NCBI GenBank assembly: GCA_039583875.1
Contig: CM077163.1
Span: 105,967,213 to 106,031,212 of the forward strand
Source of the DNA: Platanthera guangdongensis
Lineage: Eukaryota; Streptophyta; Magnoliopsida; Asparagales; Orchidaceae
DNA length: 64,000 nucleotides
Direction of reading: 5' to 3'
Shown here: piece after piece, positions 11,246-23,519 of the stretch
How positions within the stretch are numbered: position 1 is the first letter of the stretch
Layout of the letters: each line of letters begins with the position of its first letter
Program-made: the position numbers and the translations under genes
Notes under the pieces: generated by a model
Told to the model about the DNA's origin: nothing
What the model saw: the letters and a program-made list of their open reading frames with translations, nothing else
Database searches by the model: none

Positions 11246-12035
11246 GAAGATGTGTTAGGGTTTTACTATGCTGGAAAAGACTGAGCCACAAACTCGAGAA
11301 GAAAAAGGCCGACGGAAAATGTTTCCAAAGATCCCTATCCCATCACCGTCGCTCAACCTGTTTCCGGCGCCCGCCACCGCCGCCTCTTCTGGAATAGATC
11401 TAGTAGTCTGAAGATTCAGAGTGCTTCCTCCAACCTAGATCTTGTGTGACAAGAGTCTAAGTGTTTCCTTTTCATGCAGATCACCTGTAGAGGCGTGGAA
11501 ATTATTCTTCTCTTGAAACTGCAGTCATAAGTGTCCGCCCGTTTTATTGGAGCATCTCGGTTGAGTAAAGACTCAATCCCGCAAAGGTAAATTTTTTTTT
11601 TACAACGATTTTACTTCTTTATCAATGTTCATCACAAAATATATTTCTTTTGGGCTTTTCTTGTTCCTTCTTCCACTGCGCACAAGTGTTGTATCGTATA
11701 GAAAACCCCAACAATCGTCTGGCGGTAGTCCAGTCAACTCAACAAACTCGATGATCATTGAGTGGACTAATGCCACGTAGTTGGAGGCTAGCGCTGCGCC
11801 TTAGTACCCCGAGCGCCTGGCCAAAATAAATACTCGGATTAGTGCTGGCGGTATCATTTAATTCAGGCTACCACTCGGCGGTAGCATTTAGCGTGCGTCG
11901 ATAGGTGCCAGATGAGAGTTCCTTGCTTTGCTTGAACCTGTAAACCCGCACACTATACCAAACACAAGATGTCTTCAAATACAACATGTGAATTGATATT
12001 ATCAAACTAAGTATTTGTGAACCATCGACTCCAAC

Positions 12036-14178
12036 TGTAACACTCTCATCCGTCACATGGGATATAACAGAAGGTTCGGTTGGGGCCCCACGCCATATTC
12101 CACGGACACTCAGTGGAGTTACATATTAATACCAGATTACTCTGATACAACATAGAATCCTAACACAGAGTATTCTAGCTAATGTTTTTAAATAAGTTGG
12201 AAGAACCCATCACAAAACAAGATTGTCCACTAGAGGTCAAAATACGAATGTAACTAAAATACACAAGGAGTCTCCGCCTTAAGGCCTTAATTTTATTTAC
12301 TTAATGATAAGTGTTTTACAGTCTTCGACACGCAGGCCGGCCACACATGAACATAGAAAAAGAAAACACTTCTCTTTGGCCTTCAAGGGCCAGCACAGCA
12401 TCAAGGGCTTTAGACCGCTACATGCCAGTTGGATCACCTATTCCTGCATAAGAACAATCCACCGAATGGTGGCAAAACAAGGCAACAATAAGCTAAAACT
12501 AACCAAATTATAACGACCCCACACCATACCCGGGTCGGCGGTGTGCCTTCCCTATAATATATTAGCAAAACCAAACATAGCAATGAAAGTGCAATCTAAG
12601 CACACTTCATCTCATGCGTAGGCATGAACGACCACACACCTCGTGCTGTCAGGGCACATTCTTGGTGTCCAGAGAAAAGCCAGGGACTCACCACCGTTCA
12701 CAAGACGACAACATACATGAGCATTTTGGTAGTCTTTACGGCCTGTGCAAGGCCTATGACCCGTAACTACCGGAGTGACAGGTAACACTACCCACGGACG
12801 CTAGATATAGCTACTGGGTAGGTTCAGCCCTTTCCCGTTGCTCACATCGCCGGACACAAAAAGCCACGATGCACGTCGGCCTACCCATTCCCATTTCTCC
12901 TGACTTTACATAACCGCATTATGATATACGAATGGCTGTCTGTCCAGTAAGCTGGGATCTCAAAGCTCTCAGCCGCACAACATAGGCCCCAGGTCTCCAT
13001 GACATAGGCCTCAAACAATGTCCCCAGGTCTCCATGACATAGGCCTCGAATAAAGCTCTCAATGTGCTACCACCAGCGGTAGCACTACTGCCATGCGGTA
13101 CCTGTCAGAAATGCGATTCTGCCCAGTTTTTCGGATGCTCTTTGGAGTTAGTCCCCAAGGTTCCCTGCTGCAATCTACCGCGTGGAAACACGCAAAAATA
13201 AGCATCACGGATTATTCTCCGGCCATAACAAGCATAATTAAAAACATCACCAATCCAGACCAACCTGTTCGGATGGGCTTTACACACCATGCCTATGTTC
13301 TTACTTTGATTCTAAACTCTAAATGCAAAACAATGGGGATACTCTGTATCTACCCGAAGGAAGACCTCACGCTCACCGCACACTAGTGGGAGACAGTTTC
13401 CTATGCAAAAGAAAGAGGTCTTCACATGTCCAAGTATAGAATCATTACCATAGAAGTACGCTTTGGCGCCATGGAAAGAATCTAGACTGTAGAAGATGGT
13501 CGCTCCATCTTTGGCTGCATAGATCCGAACTCATCTTGAGAATCCTAGCTCTGATTCCTAAACGGCGGCGAAGACTCTCTTCCAACATTACTACTTCTCC
13601 TCCAAGAAACCCAGACCAAGTCCTCTCTACAAAAGAAATGAAGTGAAAACGGCTGGACCGGACTTTTATATAAAGCTACCGTCGGGCGGTAACTAACTAC
13701 CTCAGCGCGGTACCTTAATTCAATTCCTCGTTTTGAGCGCAACCACCCAAACCTTTCAATCACAGGCCGACACATGGTCATGCCGTTATAGACTCACTAA
13801 CGTCATGCAATAGGATGCTAACGACGTGCGGTAGCCGATGTCGGTTATGACATGACACCTACCTCTATCGCTGCGCGCTAATTGCTACCGCTGCACGGTA
13901 GAATCCTGAGACCTCGATCAATTAAATTGACACCAGCTATCTCCTGCGGTAATACTATCGCCGGGCGATAGCTTCCCGAGAACTCTGCCAGCCTAATTCC
14001 CAGCTACTGCTGCGTGGTAACATCTTTATACCACGCGGTAAGTCCAGTGTTGAGTCGACTCAATGCTCTTGATACTGTCGACGCTAACCCTGGAACTACC
14101 ACCATGCGGTAACTAGATACTGTCGAGCGATAACCCCCAGTGAAGCATTTCTCGCCTTAAGAAATTTGGGGCATTACA
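12036..14178 (-). repeat. 3' LTR of chromovirus G (2143 bp)
   Basis: On the minus strand the LTR reads TGTAATGCCCC...GTGTTACA. It matches 19072-21176 along its length with many substitutions. It carries repeated ctaccgc/gcggtag dyads and the 14-bp palindrome TTGAGTCGACTCAA at 14050-14063. The TATA-like run on minus lies near 13664-13672 (tttatataaag). Confidence 0.9.
13060..14135. repeat. ctaccgc/gcggtag dyad array, G 3' LTR copy
   Basis: Pairs such as 'accaccagcggtag', 'ctaccgtcgggcggtaa', 'ctaccgctgcacggtag' and 'ctatcgccgggcgatag' occur at 13069-13104, 13674-13713, 13870-13905, 13938-13976, 14003-14043 and 14093-14132. Each is a short inverted repeat with a 3-6 base centre. The matching array in the other LTR lies at about 20055-21125. 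Confidence 0.75.
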
Positions 14179-14192
14179 AATCTCCCCCACTT
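14179..14192 (-). other. Polypurine tract of chromovirus G
   Basis: On the minus strand AAGTGGGGGAGATT directly precedes the TGTAATG start of the 3' LTR. Confidence 0.85.
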
Positions 14193-14261
14193 AAAGCACT
14201 TCATCCTGAAATTAAGTGATGCCGGAAACTAAGGAATTAAATCAACATCAAACTGTGTACC

Positions 14262-15500
14262 TCATTTGAATAACTCGAGGAACTCCGACTTCATGGTTTG
14301 CTCCCGCTCCCATGAAAGCTCATCTCGGCCATAGTTGTCCCAAAGGACCTTGACCATTTTAATAGATTTGTTCCGCAGCTGCTTGAACTCTACGTCCTCG
14401 ATTCTAAAGGGATTGGACTTCATCGCCAACCCACTGTCGACCAACACTTGATTCGCAGCAACCACTTGAGTAGGCTCTTGAATAGCCTTCCGCAGCACTG
14501 AGATGTGAAATACATCATACAAACCGCTCAACTCCATCGAAAGTGCCAAACGATAGGCGGATTCACCAACTCGCTCCAAGATCTCAAAAGGACCAACATA
14601 CCTCAAACTAAGCTTCTTTAAGCATCAAATCCTTGATATGCCCTTAAACAGATTTATCTTGAGGTATACCCAATCTCCCACTGCAAACTACACGTTCCGA
14701 TGCTTGGCATTATAGTATTTGGCCTACCTATCTTGAGCAATAAGTAGTCGTTCTTGAATCAACCGTATCATTGATGAAGCATCTTCAACGTCCCTTCGTT
14801 TGTACAACTTTGATTATCCAGTTTCTACCCAAGCCAATGACGTACGACACCTCCTTCCGAATAGAGCCTCAAAAGGCGACATCTGAATGCTGGCTTGGTA
14901 GCTATTATTATACGCGAACTCAATCATAAAAAGATGGTCCTCCCACAATTTCCCAAAATCCAGAGCACATATACGAATCATTTCATCCATCGTGGTGTTC
15001 ACCCTTTCAGTCTGACCATCAGTCTGTGGGGAAAAGCCGTGCTGAAGTTCAACTTGGAACCCAAGAACTGATGAATGAGCCTCCAATTGTTAGATATGAA
15101 CCGACCATCTCGGTCACTAACGATGCTCCGGGGTATGCTGTGCAAATGAACTATGTTGTCCACATAAAGATTTGCAAGCTTTTCCACTGAATAATCCTTC
15201 CTATTGGGTATGAAATGTGTCACCTTCGTTAAACGATCAACAACCACCTAGATGGCATCGTTCCCCTTGTTCGATATCGGCAAACTGTGCACGAAATACA
15301 TAGAGATGTCATCAATTTTCCACTCTGGTATAGGCAAGAACTTCAGGAATCTGCCAGGCCTCTGCATTCGTCCATTACCAAGGCATAAGTCTGGCATTTT
15401 GCCACATATAATGCTATGTATTTCTTCAGACCTGTCCACCAGAACAGTTTCTTCATGTCCTTGAACCCTTTGTGCTCCCATGGTCAATAGAGTACTTTAA
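14262..15500 (-). pseudogene. Integrase and chromodomain region of G pol
   Basis: From right to left come an integrase core piece with MVVDRLTKVTHFIP and SIVSDRDGRF (14999-15247), then QTDGQTERVNTTMDE and FAYNNSYQ (14814-15086), then a C-terminal piece (14262-14606) with VGPFEILERVG, VFHISVLRK and the chromodomain-like run VKVLWDNYGRDELSWERE. Pieces lie in different frames and stops separate them, so the integrase is dead. In chromoviruses this tail is thought to guide insertion to heterochromatin. Confidence 0.85.
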
Positions 15501-17325
15501 GAAAAGTGCCTCATACATCAATTCTTCTTGTAACTTCCCCACATTGGGGATGCACAATTGGCTGCCTTTCCATAAAAGGCCTATGTCGATAAGGAACTGG
15601 TCATTAGACCCATCAACTTCTTCCACCCAGTGACGTTTCAAGATCACGTCCAACTCCAAGGCATGTTGAATCCTGTCTGTGAGTTCGTATTGAACCTCTG
15701 TCCAACTCAAACATGCATTTACACTAATGCCTTTGTCAACACAAGAGATTTCCAAGGCCTCCAGGTCCCAAATAAGCCGCTCGTCATGCACTAGTAACCA
15801 ATTGGATCGGATAGGAGTCCTACGGCTCAAAGAATCTACCACAACATTCCATTTCCCAGGAATATAATGAATCTTGTAGGTATAGTTGCAAAGGAACTCC
15901 ATCCACCTACGCTGACACATGTTCAGGTCCTTTTGATTTATCAGATACTTCAGGCTCTTATGATCTGAATAGATATCGACCATAACCCCATATAGATAAT
16001 ACCTCCAAAACTTGAGAGCAAATACCACGACCTCTAACTCCAAATCATGGATCGGGAATTCCTCTCATGCACCTTCAGCTGGCGCGATCCATATGTTATC
16101 TCCCTCCCGTGCTGAAGCAGAACACAGCCTAAACCACTACCAGTGGCGTCACTGTAAATCTCAAAGCCCTCTGATCCACATGGAGAAAATAAGACAGGCG
16201 CTGTGGTCAGACGACAATTTAGTTCTTTGAAGGATTGTGCGCAGTCCGAGAACCAAACAAACTTCTGATCCTTCCTTGTTAGAGTGGTGAGGGGCAATGC
16301 TATCCCGGAGAAGTTCTAAACGAAGCACCTGTAATAGACAGCAAGCCCCAAAAAACTCCAGACTTCCACCACAGTAGACAACACAGGGCACTCCCGTATC
16401 GCAACTATCTTCATTGGATCTACCGCAAATCCATATCCACTGACCACGTGACCAAGGAATGCTTCCGAGGACAACCAAAACTCACATTTAGAGAATTTTT
16501 CATATAGTTGGTTCCTCCTTAGGGTCTCCAATACCATATGTAGATGATTGAAATGATCATCCTTGCAATGTGAGTACACCAGTATATCGTCGATGAAGAC
16601 TATCACAAACTCGTCCAAGTACTCTCTGAACGTCCAGTTCATTAGATCCATAAACACGGATGGCGCATTCGTCAACCCAAACAGCATGATGGTGAACTCC
16701 TAATGCCGATAACGTGTGTTGAAAGCTTTCTTGGGAATGTCGCTTTCCCTTATTCTTAGCTAATAGTACACAGATTTCAAATCTATATTCGAGTACACAG
16801 TCGACCTGACCAGCTGATCAAACAGATCATCAATCCTCTGGATCGGATATCTATTCTTCTCTGTCAGCTTATTGAACTATCGGTAATCAATGCACAGTCG
16901 TAAACTTTCGTCCTTCTTCTTAACAAAAAGGACTGTCGCGCTCCAAGGCGACGGACTTGGACGCACATACCCTTGATCTAACATCTCTTGAAGTTGTACC
17001 TTAAATTTTGCCATCTCCTTAACGCTAAACGGTATGGGTAGCATGTCACAGGCTTGGCACCTGACACTAACTTGATGGTGAAGTCGATCTCTCGCTGAGG
17101 TGGGGCTCCAGGGAGATTTTCAGGAAAAATGTCAGGAAACTCTGATACAACTGGGATACTATCCAAACCTGGCTTGGGCTTCGAAGTCTCCACTAAAGTG
17201 ATAAAAATCTCTGCACCACTATGAACTGCTATAACCACCTGGAGAGCAGATATCGAAGTCTTAATCGATCCCTTCATGCTAGATAATGTCATCTCACGCT
17301 CTGTATCCAATCCTAGTCTGACCAC
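15453..17325 (-). pseudogene. Reverse transcriptase and RNase H region of G pol
   Basis: The RT start is at 16978-17325 (FPDIFPENLPG, PPQREIDFTIKLV). The palm is degenerate at 16690-16980. The catalytic FIDD motif is at 16586-16597 within [10 protein letters not shown]. RNase H follows at 16034-16297 (FEIYSDATGSGLGCVL, where family members have DAS) and 15453-16043 ([12 protein letters not shown], the [14 protein letters not shown] linker). At least four frame changes or stops break the region. Confidence 0.85.
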
Positions 17326-17364
17326 CTTGTAGTTGTAATCAATGTACGCACACAGCTCCGAGAG

Positions 17365-17637
17365 TCAGTCTATGCCAAACATCACATTAAACTCCACTAT
17401 CGGTAGTAGTATTACTTGCAAGTCAAAATCTTGACTCCAAATCCGTACCATCATACAACAAACTCTATCCGCACGCATAGAACACCCGTTAGGCAACATC
17501 ACATCCAATTTATCCATTACCAACGAAGAAGGCGCTTCGATGTGCGATACAAATTCCTCGGACAAAAAGGATTGTGAAGCTCCCGTATAGAACAACGCTG
17601 TCAGCGGGCAATTAATGATCAAAACAAAGCCTAGCAC
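17365..17637 (-). pseudogene. Aspartic protease region of G
   Basis: The motif reads ALFYTGASQSF where retroviral-type aspartic proteases have a DTG triad, so the catalytic aspartate appears replaced by tyrosine. Downstream residues (VMLPNGCSM, FDLQVILLPIVEFNVMFGID) match the gypsy protease fold in order. Confidence 0.75.
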
Positions 17638-17799
17638 AACAAGTCATGCTAATATGCATAAGGCAACAAGTATGTAAAGCTAAACGTGCTATTGATTAAA
17701 TTATACCTATCACCACATCAGCCTGCTTTATGCCCTCCTGCTGGCCAAGGCTGTAAACTCTAAGCTGGACTGGACCGTAGTGAGATGCGGTTGACTCCA

Positions 17800-18810
17800 C
17801 CGCCTTTCCCTTCTCCACATAAGTTGCTCCAAGATTCTTCTCTGACTTCGGGTGCCCACTCCAATAGTCTCAGGCAATGTGTCCCTACTTGCGGCAATTA
17901 TAGCAAGTAATCGAGCATCGCACTGTAGTAACTGTAGATGCACCTGAAGGTGGGGCTGGACCCGATGTCCTCGCCTTCTTGTTCCACTTACGGAACCCAG
18001 ACTTCGACGAGCTCGGCACCTTGAACTCCGACTTCTTCAAGCTTGAGTACTTCTTCGCTTGAACTCTCTTCATATCTTTCTCTAGAGATCGAGCGAAATT
18101 GACTAGAGATAGAAAACCCTGCGTCATAGGCCCAAAGAGCAGTAGCCTTATGTCATCACACAGAACCTCATAAAACTGGTTGGTCTTGCACTCCTCGTTA
18201 GTAAATGTAGAGCTAGCATAACATCCCAACCGCGTGAACTCGTGCAGATACTCATCCACATTACTATCTCCCTGCGTCAGTCTCTGGAACTAATTATCCA
18301 TGTCAATCCTCTTTGCTGAGGGGAGGTATCTAGCCAGGAATAAACTCGAGAACTCCTCCATCGAAACATCGATGAGTTGTCTTCCAACCAAGAGATACAG
18401 CTCCAATTTTTCCCAACAAAGTCTCGCCTCTCCATCTAACAGGAAAGCAACAATGGTGGTTTTCTGCCATTCCTCTGTTTTGGTTGCTATCAAGACTCAC
18501 TTAACATGAGAGAGCCAATCCTCGGCCTGGGTTGTGGTTCTAGTCCCCGTAAACACTGGAGGATTGAAGCTCATCACAGGTTTGAGCTGCTTTTCTGTCG
18601 CTCTTCTTAGCACCAAAGGCTATACAGTCACTTATTCCATCACTCCAGGCTCTGTCATACGAAGCGACACCTGCTCCACAACCGGGGTAGGAGGTTGTGC
18701 TTGCCTTCCTGGCGGGGCATTTATCCTTGGAAACACCGCCTCAGCCATAGGTCTTATCATTTCTGCCAAAGGAGGGGTTGTAGGTGCATCATTAGGTGCA
18801 CTGCATTCTG
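17800..18810 (-). pseudogene. gag of chromovirus G
   Basis: The minus-strand pieces include FNPPVFTGTR and AEDWLSHVK (about 18500-18580), EEWQKTTIVAFLLDGEARL (18290-18493), and a matrix/capsid end with LHEFTRLG (17885-18259). This ends in a CCHC knuckle that begins CYNCRK. The knuckle is broken by stops inside its H-C half (near 17877 and 17862). Another stop lies after DMDN near 18290. Confidence 0.8.
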
Positions 18811-19060
18811 TAGAGTGCGGACGTCCGACTGCCCTGCCCGCTTCTGGTCACCTATCATTGTAAGACACGCCATTAAGTGACAAAAAATTGCAAAAAGCAA
18901 TTATAGGAACACGCAGGTTCCGCAAACATGTGTATTTTCATTCCTATGTGGACATTCGTAGGTTCTTTTCATGTTATAACGATGACGTACATACATGTGC
19001 TCACCCACCCTTAAAAGAATTCGCCCACGAATTTATATAAGAAAGACTGACACCGTAGTA

Positions 19061-19068
19061 TGATACTA
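19061..19068 (-). other. Degenerate primer-binding site of G
   Basis: The plus strand reads tgatacta just outside the inner end of the 5' LTR. On the minus strand this resembles the start of the initiator-methionine tRNA complement TGGTATCA, with one mismatch in eight. Confidence 0.55.
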
Positions 19069-19071
19069 AAT

Positions 19072-21176
19072 TTTAACACACCCATCCGTCACATGGGATA
19101 TAACAGAAGGTTCGGCCGGGGCCCCACGCTATATTCCATGGACAGTAAGTGGAGTTACATATTAATACCAAATTACTATGATACAATATCGAATCCTAAC
19201 ATAGAACATTCTAGTGGAAGCTTTTAAATAAGTTGGAAGAACACATCAGAAAACATGATTGTCCCCTAGAGATCAAAATAAGAATTTAAGTAAAATACAT
19301 AAGGAGTCTCGGCCTTAAGACCTTACAATTGTTAACTTAACAATAAGTGTTGTATAGACTTCGGCACACAGGCTGGCCACATATTATCATAGAGAAGGAA
19401 AACACTTCGCTTTGGCCTTCAAGGTCCGGCACAGAATCATGGGCTTTAGCCCGCTACTTGCCAATTGGCTCACCTGTTCCTACATAAGAACAATCCAATG
19501 AACGGTGGCAAAACAAGGCAATGGTCATATTAAGCTGACCAAATTCTAACGACCCAACCCCTTACTCGGGGCGGCAGTGCTCCTTCCCTGCAATATATTA
19601 ACAAAACCAAACATAGCAATGAAAGTGCAATCTAAGCACACTTCACCTCTGGCGTTGGCACAAACGACCACAAACCCCATGCTCTCAGGGCACATTCTTA
19701 GTGTCCGAACAAAAGCCAAGTACTCACTACCGTTCATAAGACAGCAACATACATGAGCATTTTGGTAGTATTTATGTCCTGCGCAAGTCCTAAGACCCGT
19801 AACTACGACAGCGACATGTAACATTACCCACAGACGCAATGCATAGATACTAGGTAGGTTCAACCCTATCCCGTTGCTCACATCGCCAGACACAAAAAGC
19901 CACGACGCGGGTCGGCCTACCCATTCCCATTTCTCCATTCATTACATAACTGCGTTATGATATACAGATGGCTCTCCGGCCGCCAAGCTGGGCTCTCAAA
20001 GCTCTCAGCCCCATAACGCAGGCCCCAGGTCTCCACGACACAGGCCTCAAACAAAGCTCTCAAGGAGCTACCACCGGCGGTAGCACTACCACCGTGCGGT
20101 AGCTGGTAGAAATGCTATTATGCCCAGTTTCCGGGTGCTACTTGGAGTTAGACCCCAAGGTTTCGTGCTGCAACTTAATGCGTAGAACCCCGAAAAACAA
20201 ACATCACGGAGACTTCTCTGGCCATAACAAGCATAATGAAAAACATCACAAATCTAGACCAACCTATCCGGATGGGCTTCCCACACCGTGCCTATGTTTG
20301 TACTTCGATTCCGAACTCTAAATGCAAAAGTACGGGGATACTCAGCATCTACCCGAAGGAAGACCTTATGCTCACCATACACTCGTGGGAGAGTGTTTCT
20401 TATGCAAAAAGAAGAGGACTTCACATGTCCAAGTAGAGAATCGTTACCCTAGAAGTACGCTTTGCCTCCATGGAAGCAATCTATATGGTTAAAGATGACC
20501 GCTCTGGCTTTGCCTCCATAGGTCCGAACTTGTCTTGCGAATCTGAGCTCCGGATCCTAAATGGTGACAAAGACTCTCTTCCGGCGCTGCTGCCCCTCCT
20601 CCAAGAAACCTAGACCAAGTCCTCTCTCCAAAAGAAATGAAGTGAAAATGGTTGGACCAGACTTTTATATAAAGCTACCGCCGCGCGGTAACTAGCTATC
20701 GCTGCGCATTACCTTAATTCAATGCCTTGTTTCGAGCACAACTGCCCAAAACTTCCAATCATAGGCCAACACGTGGTCACGCCGTTACATACTCACTATC
20801 ACCATGCGATATGATTCTAATGCCACGTGGTAGCCGACATTGATTATGATAGAACACTTACCTCTATCGCACCGCGCTAACTTCTACCGTCACGTGGTTG
20901 TATCCCGAGACCTCCATCAATTAAATTGACCCTGCTATCCCCAACGGTAACACTATTGCCGGGAAATAGCTTCTCGAGAACTTTGCCAACCTAAGTCCCA
21001 TCTACCACTGGACGGTAACATCTATCTGGCATGCGATAAGTCCAACGTTGAGTCGACTCAACACTTTCGACACCGTCGACGATAACACTGGAACTACCGT
21101 CGCGCGGTAACTAGGTATCGCCGAGCTATATCTCCCAGAGAAGCATTTCCCGCCTTAAGAAATTTGGGGTGTTACA
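19072..21176 (-). repeat. 5' LTR of chromovirus G (2105 bp)
   Basis: It matches 12036-14178 throughout. The outer end is gttaca (21176), followed by the CCAAC duplication. The inner end reads tttaacac where the other LTR has tgtaacac. It includes the 16-bp perfect palindrome GTTGAGTCGACTCAAC at 21047-21062 and the gcggtag dyads at 20055-21125. Many base differences from the partner LTR indicate an old insertion. Confidence 0.9.
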
Positions 21177-21182
21177 CCAACA

Positions 21183-21195
21183 AACTCCACCTTTT
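21183..21195 (-). other. Polypurine tract of element D
   Basis: On the minus strand AAAAGGTGGAGTT immediately precedes the LTR start TGTTGG. That start is formed by 21182-21177 and, on the far side of element G, by 12035 and below. Confidence 0.65.
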
Positions 21196-23519
21196 GATAA
21201 TATCAAATCTCATTCATGAGATATAAAAGCTGAGATGCATGATATAGTGCAAATATGAGATAAGCTTTAAAGGGTCAAGTCTCAGGTTACTTATAAATCC
21301 ACCTACACACGCGCTCCTCCTATATACATACTCTACGCGCTCCCCTATCTAAGTGTACACAGTGTAACAAGCTCCCCCTACATGTGATCTTTCCTAACTC
21401 AAGACTCATGAATATTCTATTCTCCCCCTTTAATATTATCGAAAGGGGGTGGGCCAGATCAAACGAAACTATATGCATGTACATGAGAAAAATGTAGTCA
21501 ATATAAGCATTATAACATATCAAACAGTGCACGTTATACAGTGAATCCAGAGGCGAATACAATAGGGGTGACCACACATAAATCAGAGAATACAAAGCAT
21601 ACGGGTCAAGCAGATGAGCGGATTACAGAGACGAAAATCATATGAGTTTTCAGAGTAAGAGGAATTGGACAACACAGGTTAATCTAAGCACACAATGATT
21701 TAAAATACAGTGTTAAGAGAGTTATAAAGTACAGATTGTTACTTTGTAAAAGTCACGAATAGAAATCGTGTACTAGGACCTATATGTTATAGACATACAC
21801 TACAGTTTCAGTTCAATTCTTATGCATGAAAGCGTTAGATAGAGCAATGACGTGTGAACCTTGTAGCATCAAAATAGAAAACATCAAGTAGAAATTACCT
21901 TCAATACATATTTTATCACAATAATTCACTATGCTATCACAAGAGAAATAAAGTGAAAAACCACATCATGTTTCTATCTATGACATACTATGAATAGAAC
22001 ACGGGGCACCAAACTTAAGGTTTAGTCTTTGCACAAGATCGAAATGATTCTTTTGACCAAGGTGCTCATCCTCACAATGCTGATAAAGACTTATCAGGAA
22101 GAGTGAGTAGTGCTAGGGGGTATGGTTGACACAAGATTTGATAGCATGCATAGTTTGTGTTCAATTATTTTTTGTACTATCGGTATTATAATATTCAATT
22201 CAAGGATCTTGAATCAATCGAAATCTACCCAGATAGATGCAAATTAACTTATATACAGAAGACTTGTCCACTAGAGATTTGGCCCAAAGTTTTGACCTTT
22301 ATATAAACACATGTATGTCGTGACATTGATTATTCAAGTTATTTCTAATGTGTAAGACACAATATCACGAGTTATAGCACGTAAGCATATAATTTCTACA
22401 TGAGTGCTTCGTCTAGGGATGTGTGAACACTGTAAAGTTATTACACAACCTAAATCCTCACACATACCTAGAGGCATATTCAACATACACTATCATGTCT
22501 AGTCGCACTCAGTAGCTAAACACTTATAGATTTGACACATCTTGACAAGTAGACAATAATCATAGGGATTAACAGTCCACAATCAAACAATATATTTAAT
22601 CATTGTGCACAAGTTTCTAGTCAAGTGTGTCCTAGGAATGAATGACCCACAGTTTTTTTATTTTGGAATTATATATTTTTTATTTTATTTTTTTAAAACA
22701 ATTAAACAAAGCAAGCAAAGAAAACAGAAGAAATGTTTTTTTATTTTTTTTTAAAAAATGATTAATCAAATAAAACAAAATAAACAAAGAGAAATGCAAC
22801 AATAAATAGGACATCACGATAGAGTATTATGCATGAGACTAATTACCATGACGCATGAAATAACGTTCGTGCTATGAAGGAACAACCATGAGAATGCTCA
22901 AGACACAATTGACCCAAGCAATGTGTCATCACAATAGCCTCGTACTAAGTGACAGATGAGCATGAGGAGCTGAAAAAATGTCGTAGGGCGGGGTGTTAAT
23001 CCTATATGCACACAGGAGGACCTGCTCAACCTAACACTCTTTCCCCTAGCGTCACACAAGGACCTACTGGAACACTTCCTTGGTTAAGGAGAAGACGTGG
23101 ATTACAAGGTAGCATTCCTAATGAACACAAATCTACATCCCCACTATTGTAAGACACACAATGGGTTAATAATCGTGGACATGCTTTTGCATTTGTTCTT
23201 AAGGATACAAATATAGACCCATGGTTTCTATGTGTAGCGAGAAACATGCTGTTCGATTTTGGGTCTATAATATTGCATGTATTTGTAGAGGTTTCAAAAC
23301 AACATATTCAGCCTTAACATAGGGTTGAATAGTAAAAATTAAATTTTAATTTTAACCTTCTACAAATAGACCATTTGAAGTCGAAAATATTATGTTACCA
23401 ATGTTGTTAATATCATGAATACTTCCTCTGTAGTTTTCTTGAAAGATCATCATGGTTTCTTTCTTCTTCTTCATGCTAAGGAACTTGTCTTCAAGTACCA
23501 TACATTTTCCTTGTCTTAT
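21183..23519 (-). mobile_element. 3' internal part of element D, mostly non-coding
   Basis: This is AT-rich sequence with C-rich runs on the plus strand (ctccccct near 21371, ctccccctttaa near 21423), which read as purine tracts on the minus strand, as in Sirevirus 3' regions. The tract 22655-22765 is poly-T/poly-A rich. Near the right end (about 23300-23519) the minus strand reads weakly like the copia protease/pre-integrase start (for example ENYRGSIHDINNIGNI). The rest of pol is not visible, so D seems to have lost it. It continues on the far side of element S at 44757. Confidence 0.5.

Larger units (their letters stand above)
10555..11713 (+). repeat. Solo LTR E of the Tork/Angela-like family
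   Basis: This segment lines up along its length with the K LTRs (24797-25924). Shared blocks include gatctggaagtgatca, the TATA region, the 'ggagcatctcggttgagta' block and the end 'gcacaagtgttgt...aaaccccaaca'. No PBS, polypurine tract or coding sequence flanks it, so it appears to be a solo LTR. Its start is uncertain by a few bases because the TG is degenerate. Possible flanks are atcac (10550-10554) and atcgt (11714-11718), only a partial match. It is much more diverged than the K LTRs. Confidence 0.7.
10200..12035 (-). repeat. LTR remnant of element D (3' LTR side), interrupted by solo LTR E
   Basis: The segment 10215-10350 aligns with the D 5' LTR at 47530-47640 (shared agaatgaattct and gagtc blocks). 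After LTR E, the D-type sequence continues from 11714 to 12035. Its terminal ccaaca is completed at 21177-21182 after chromovirus G, followed by a minus-strand polypurine tract. A minus-strand TATA-like ATATAAAAGG lies near 10331-10341. The left part of the LTR is missing at the junction with scrap C. Apart from the aligned block, it is too different from the D 5' LTR to prove that both belong to one insertion. Confidence 0.5.
12036..21176 (-). mobile_element. Element G: complete but decayed chromovirus (Ty3/gypsy, Tekay-like)
   Basis: Two ~2.1-kb LTRs flank minus-strand gag, protease, RT, RNase H, integrase and a chromodomain-like tail. CCAAC occurs directly outside both ends (12031-12035 and 21177-21181), a 5-bp target duplication. 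It inserted one base from the end of the D LTR. The lineage call rests on the order of domains and the C-terminal chromodomain-like segment. Confidence 0.9.
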
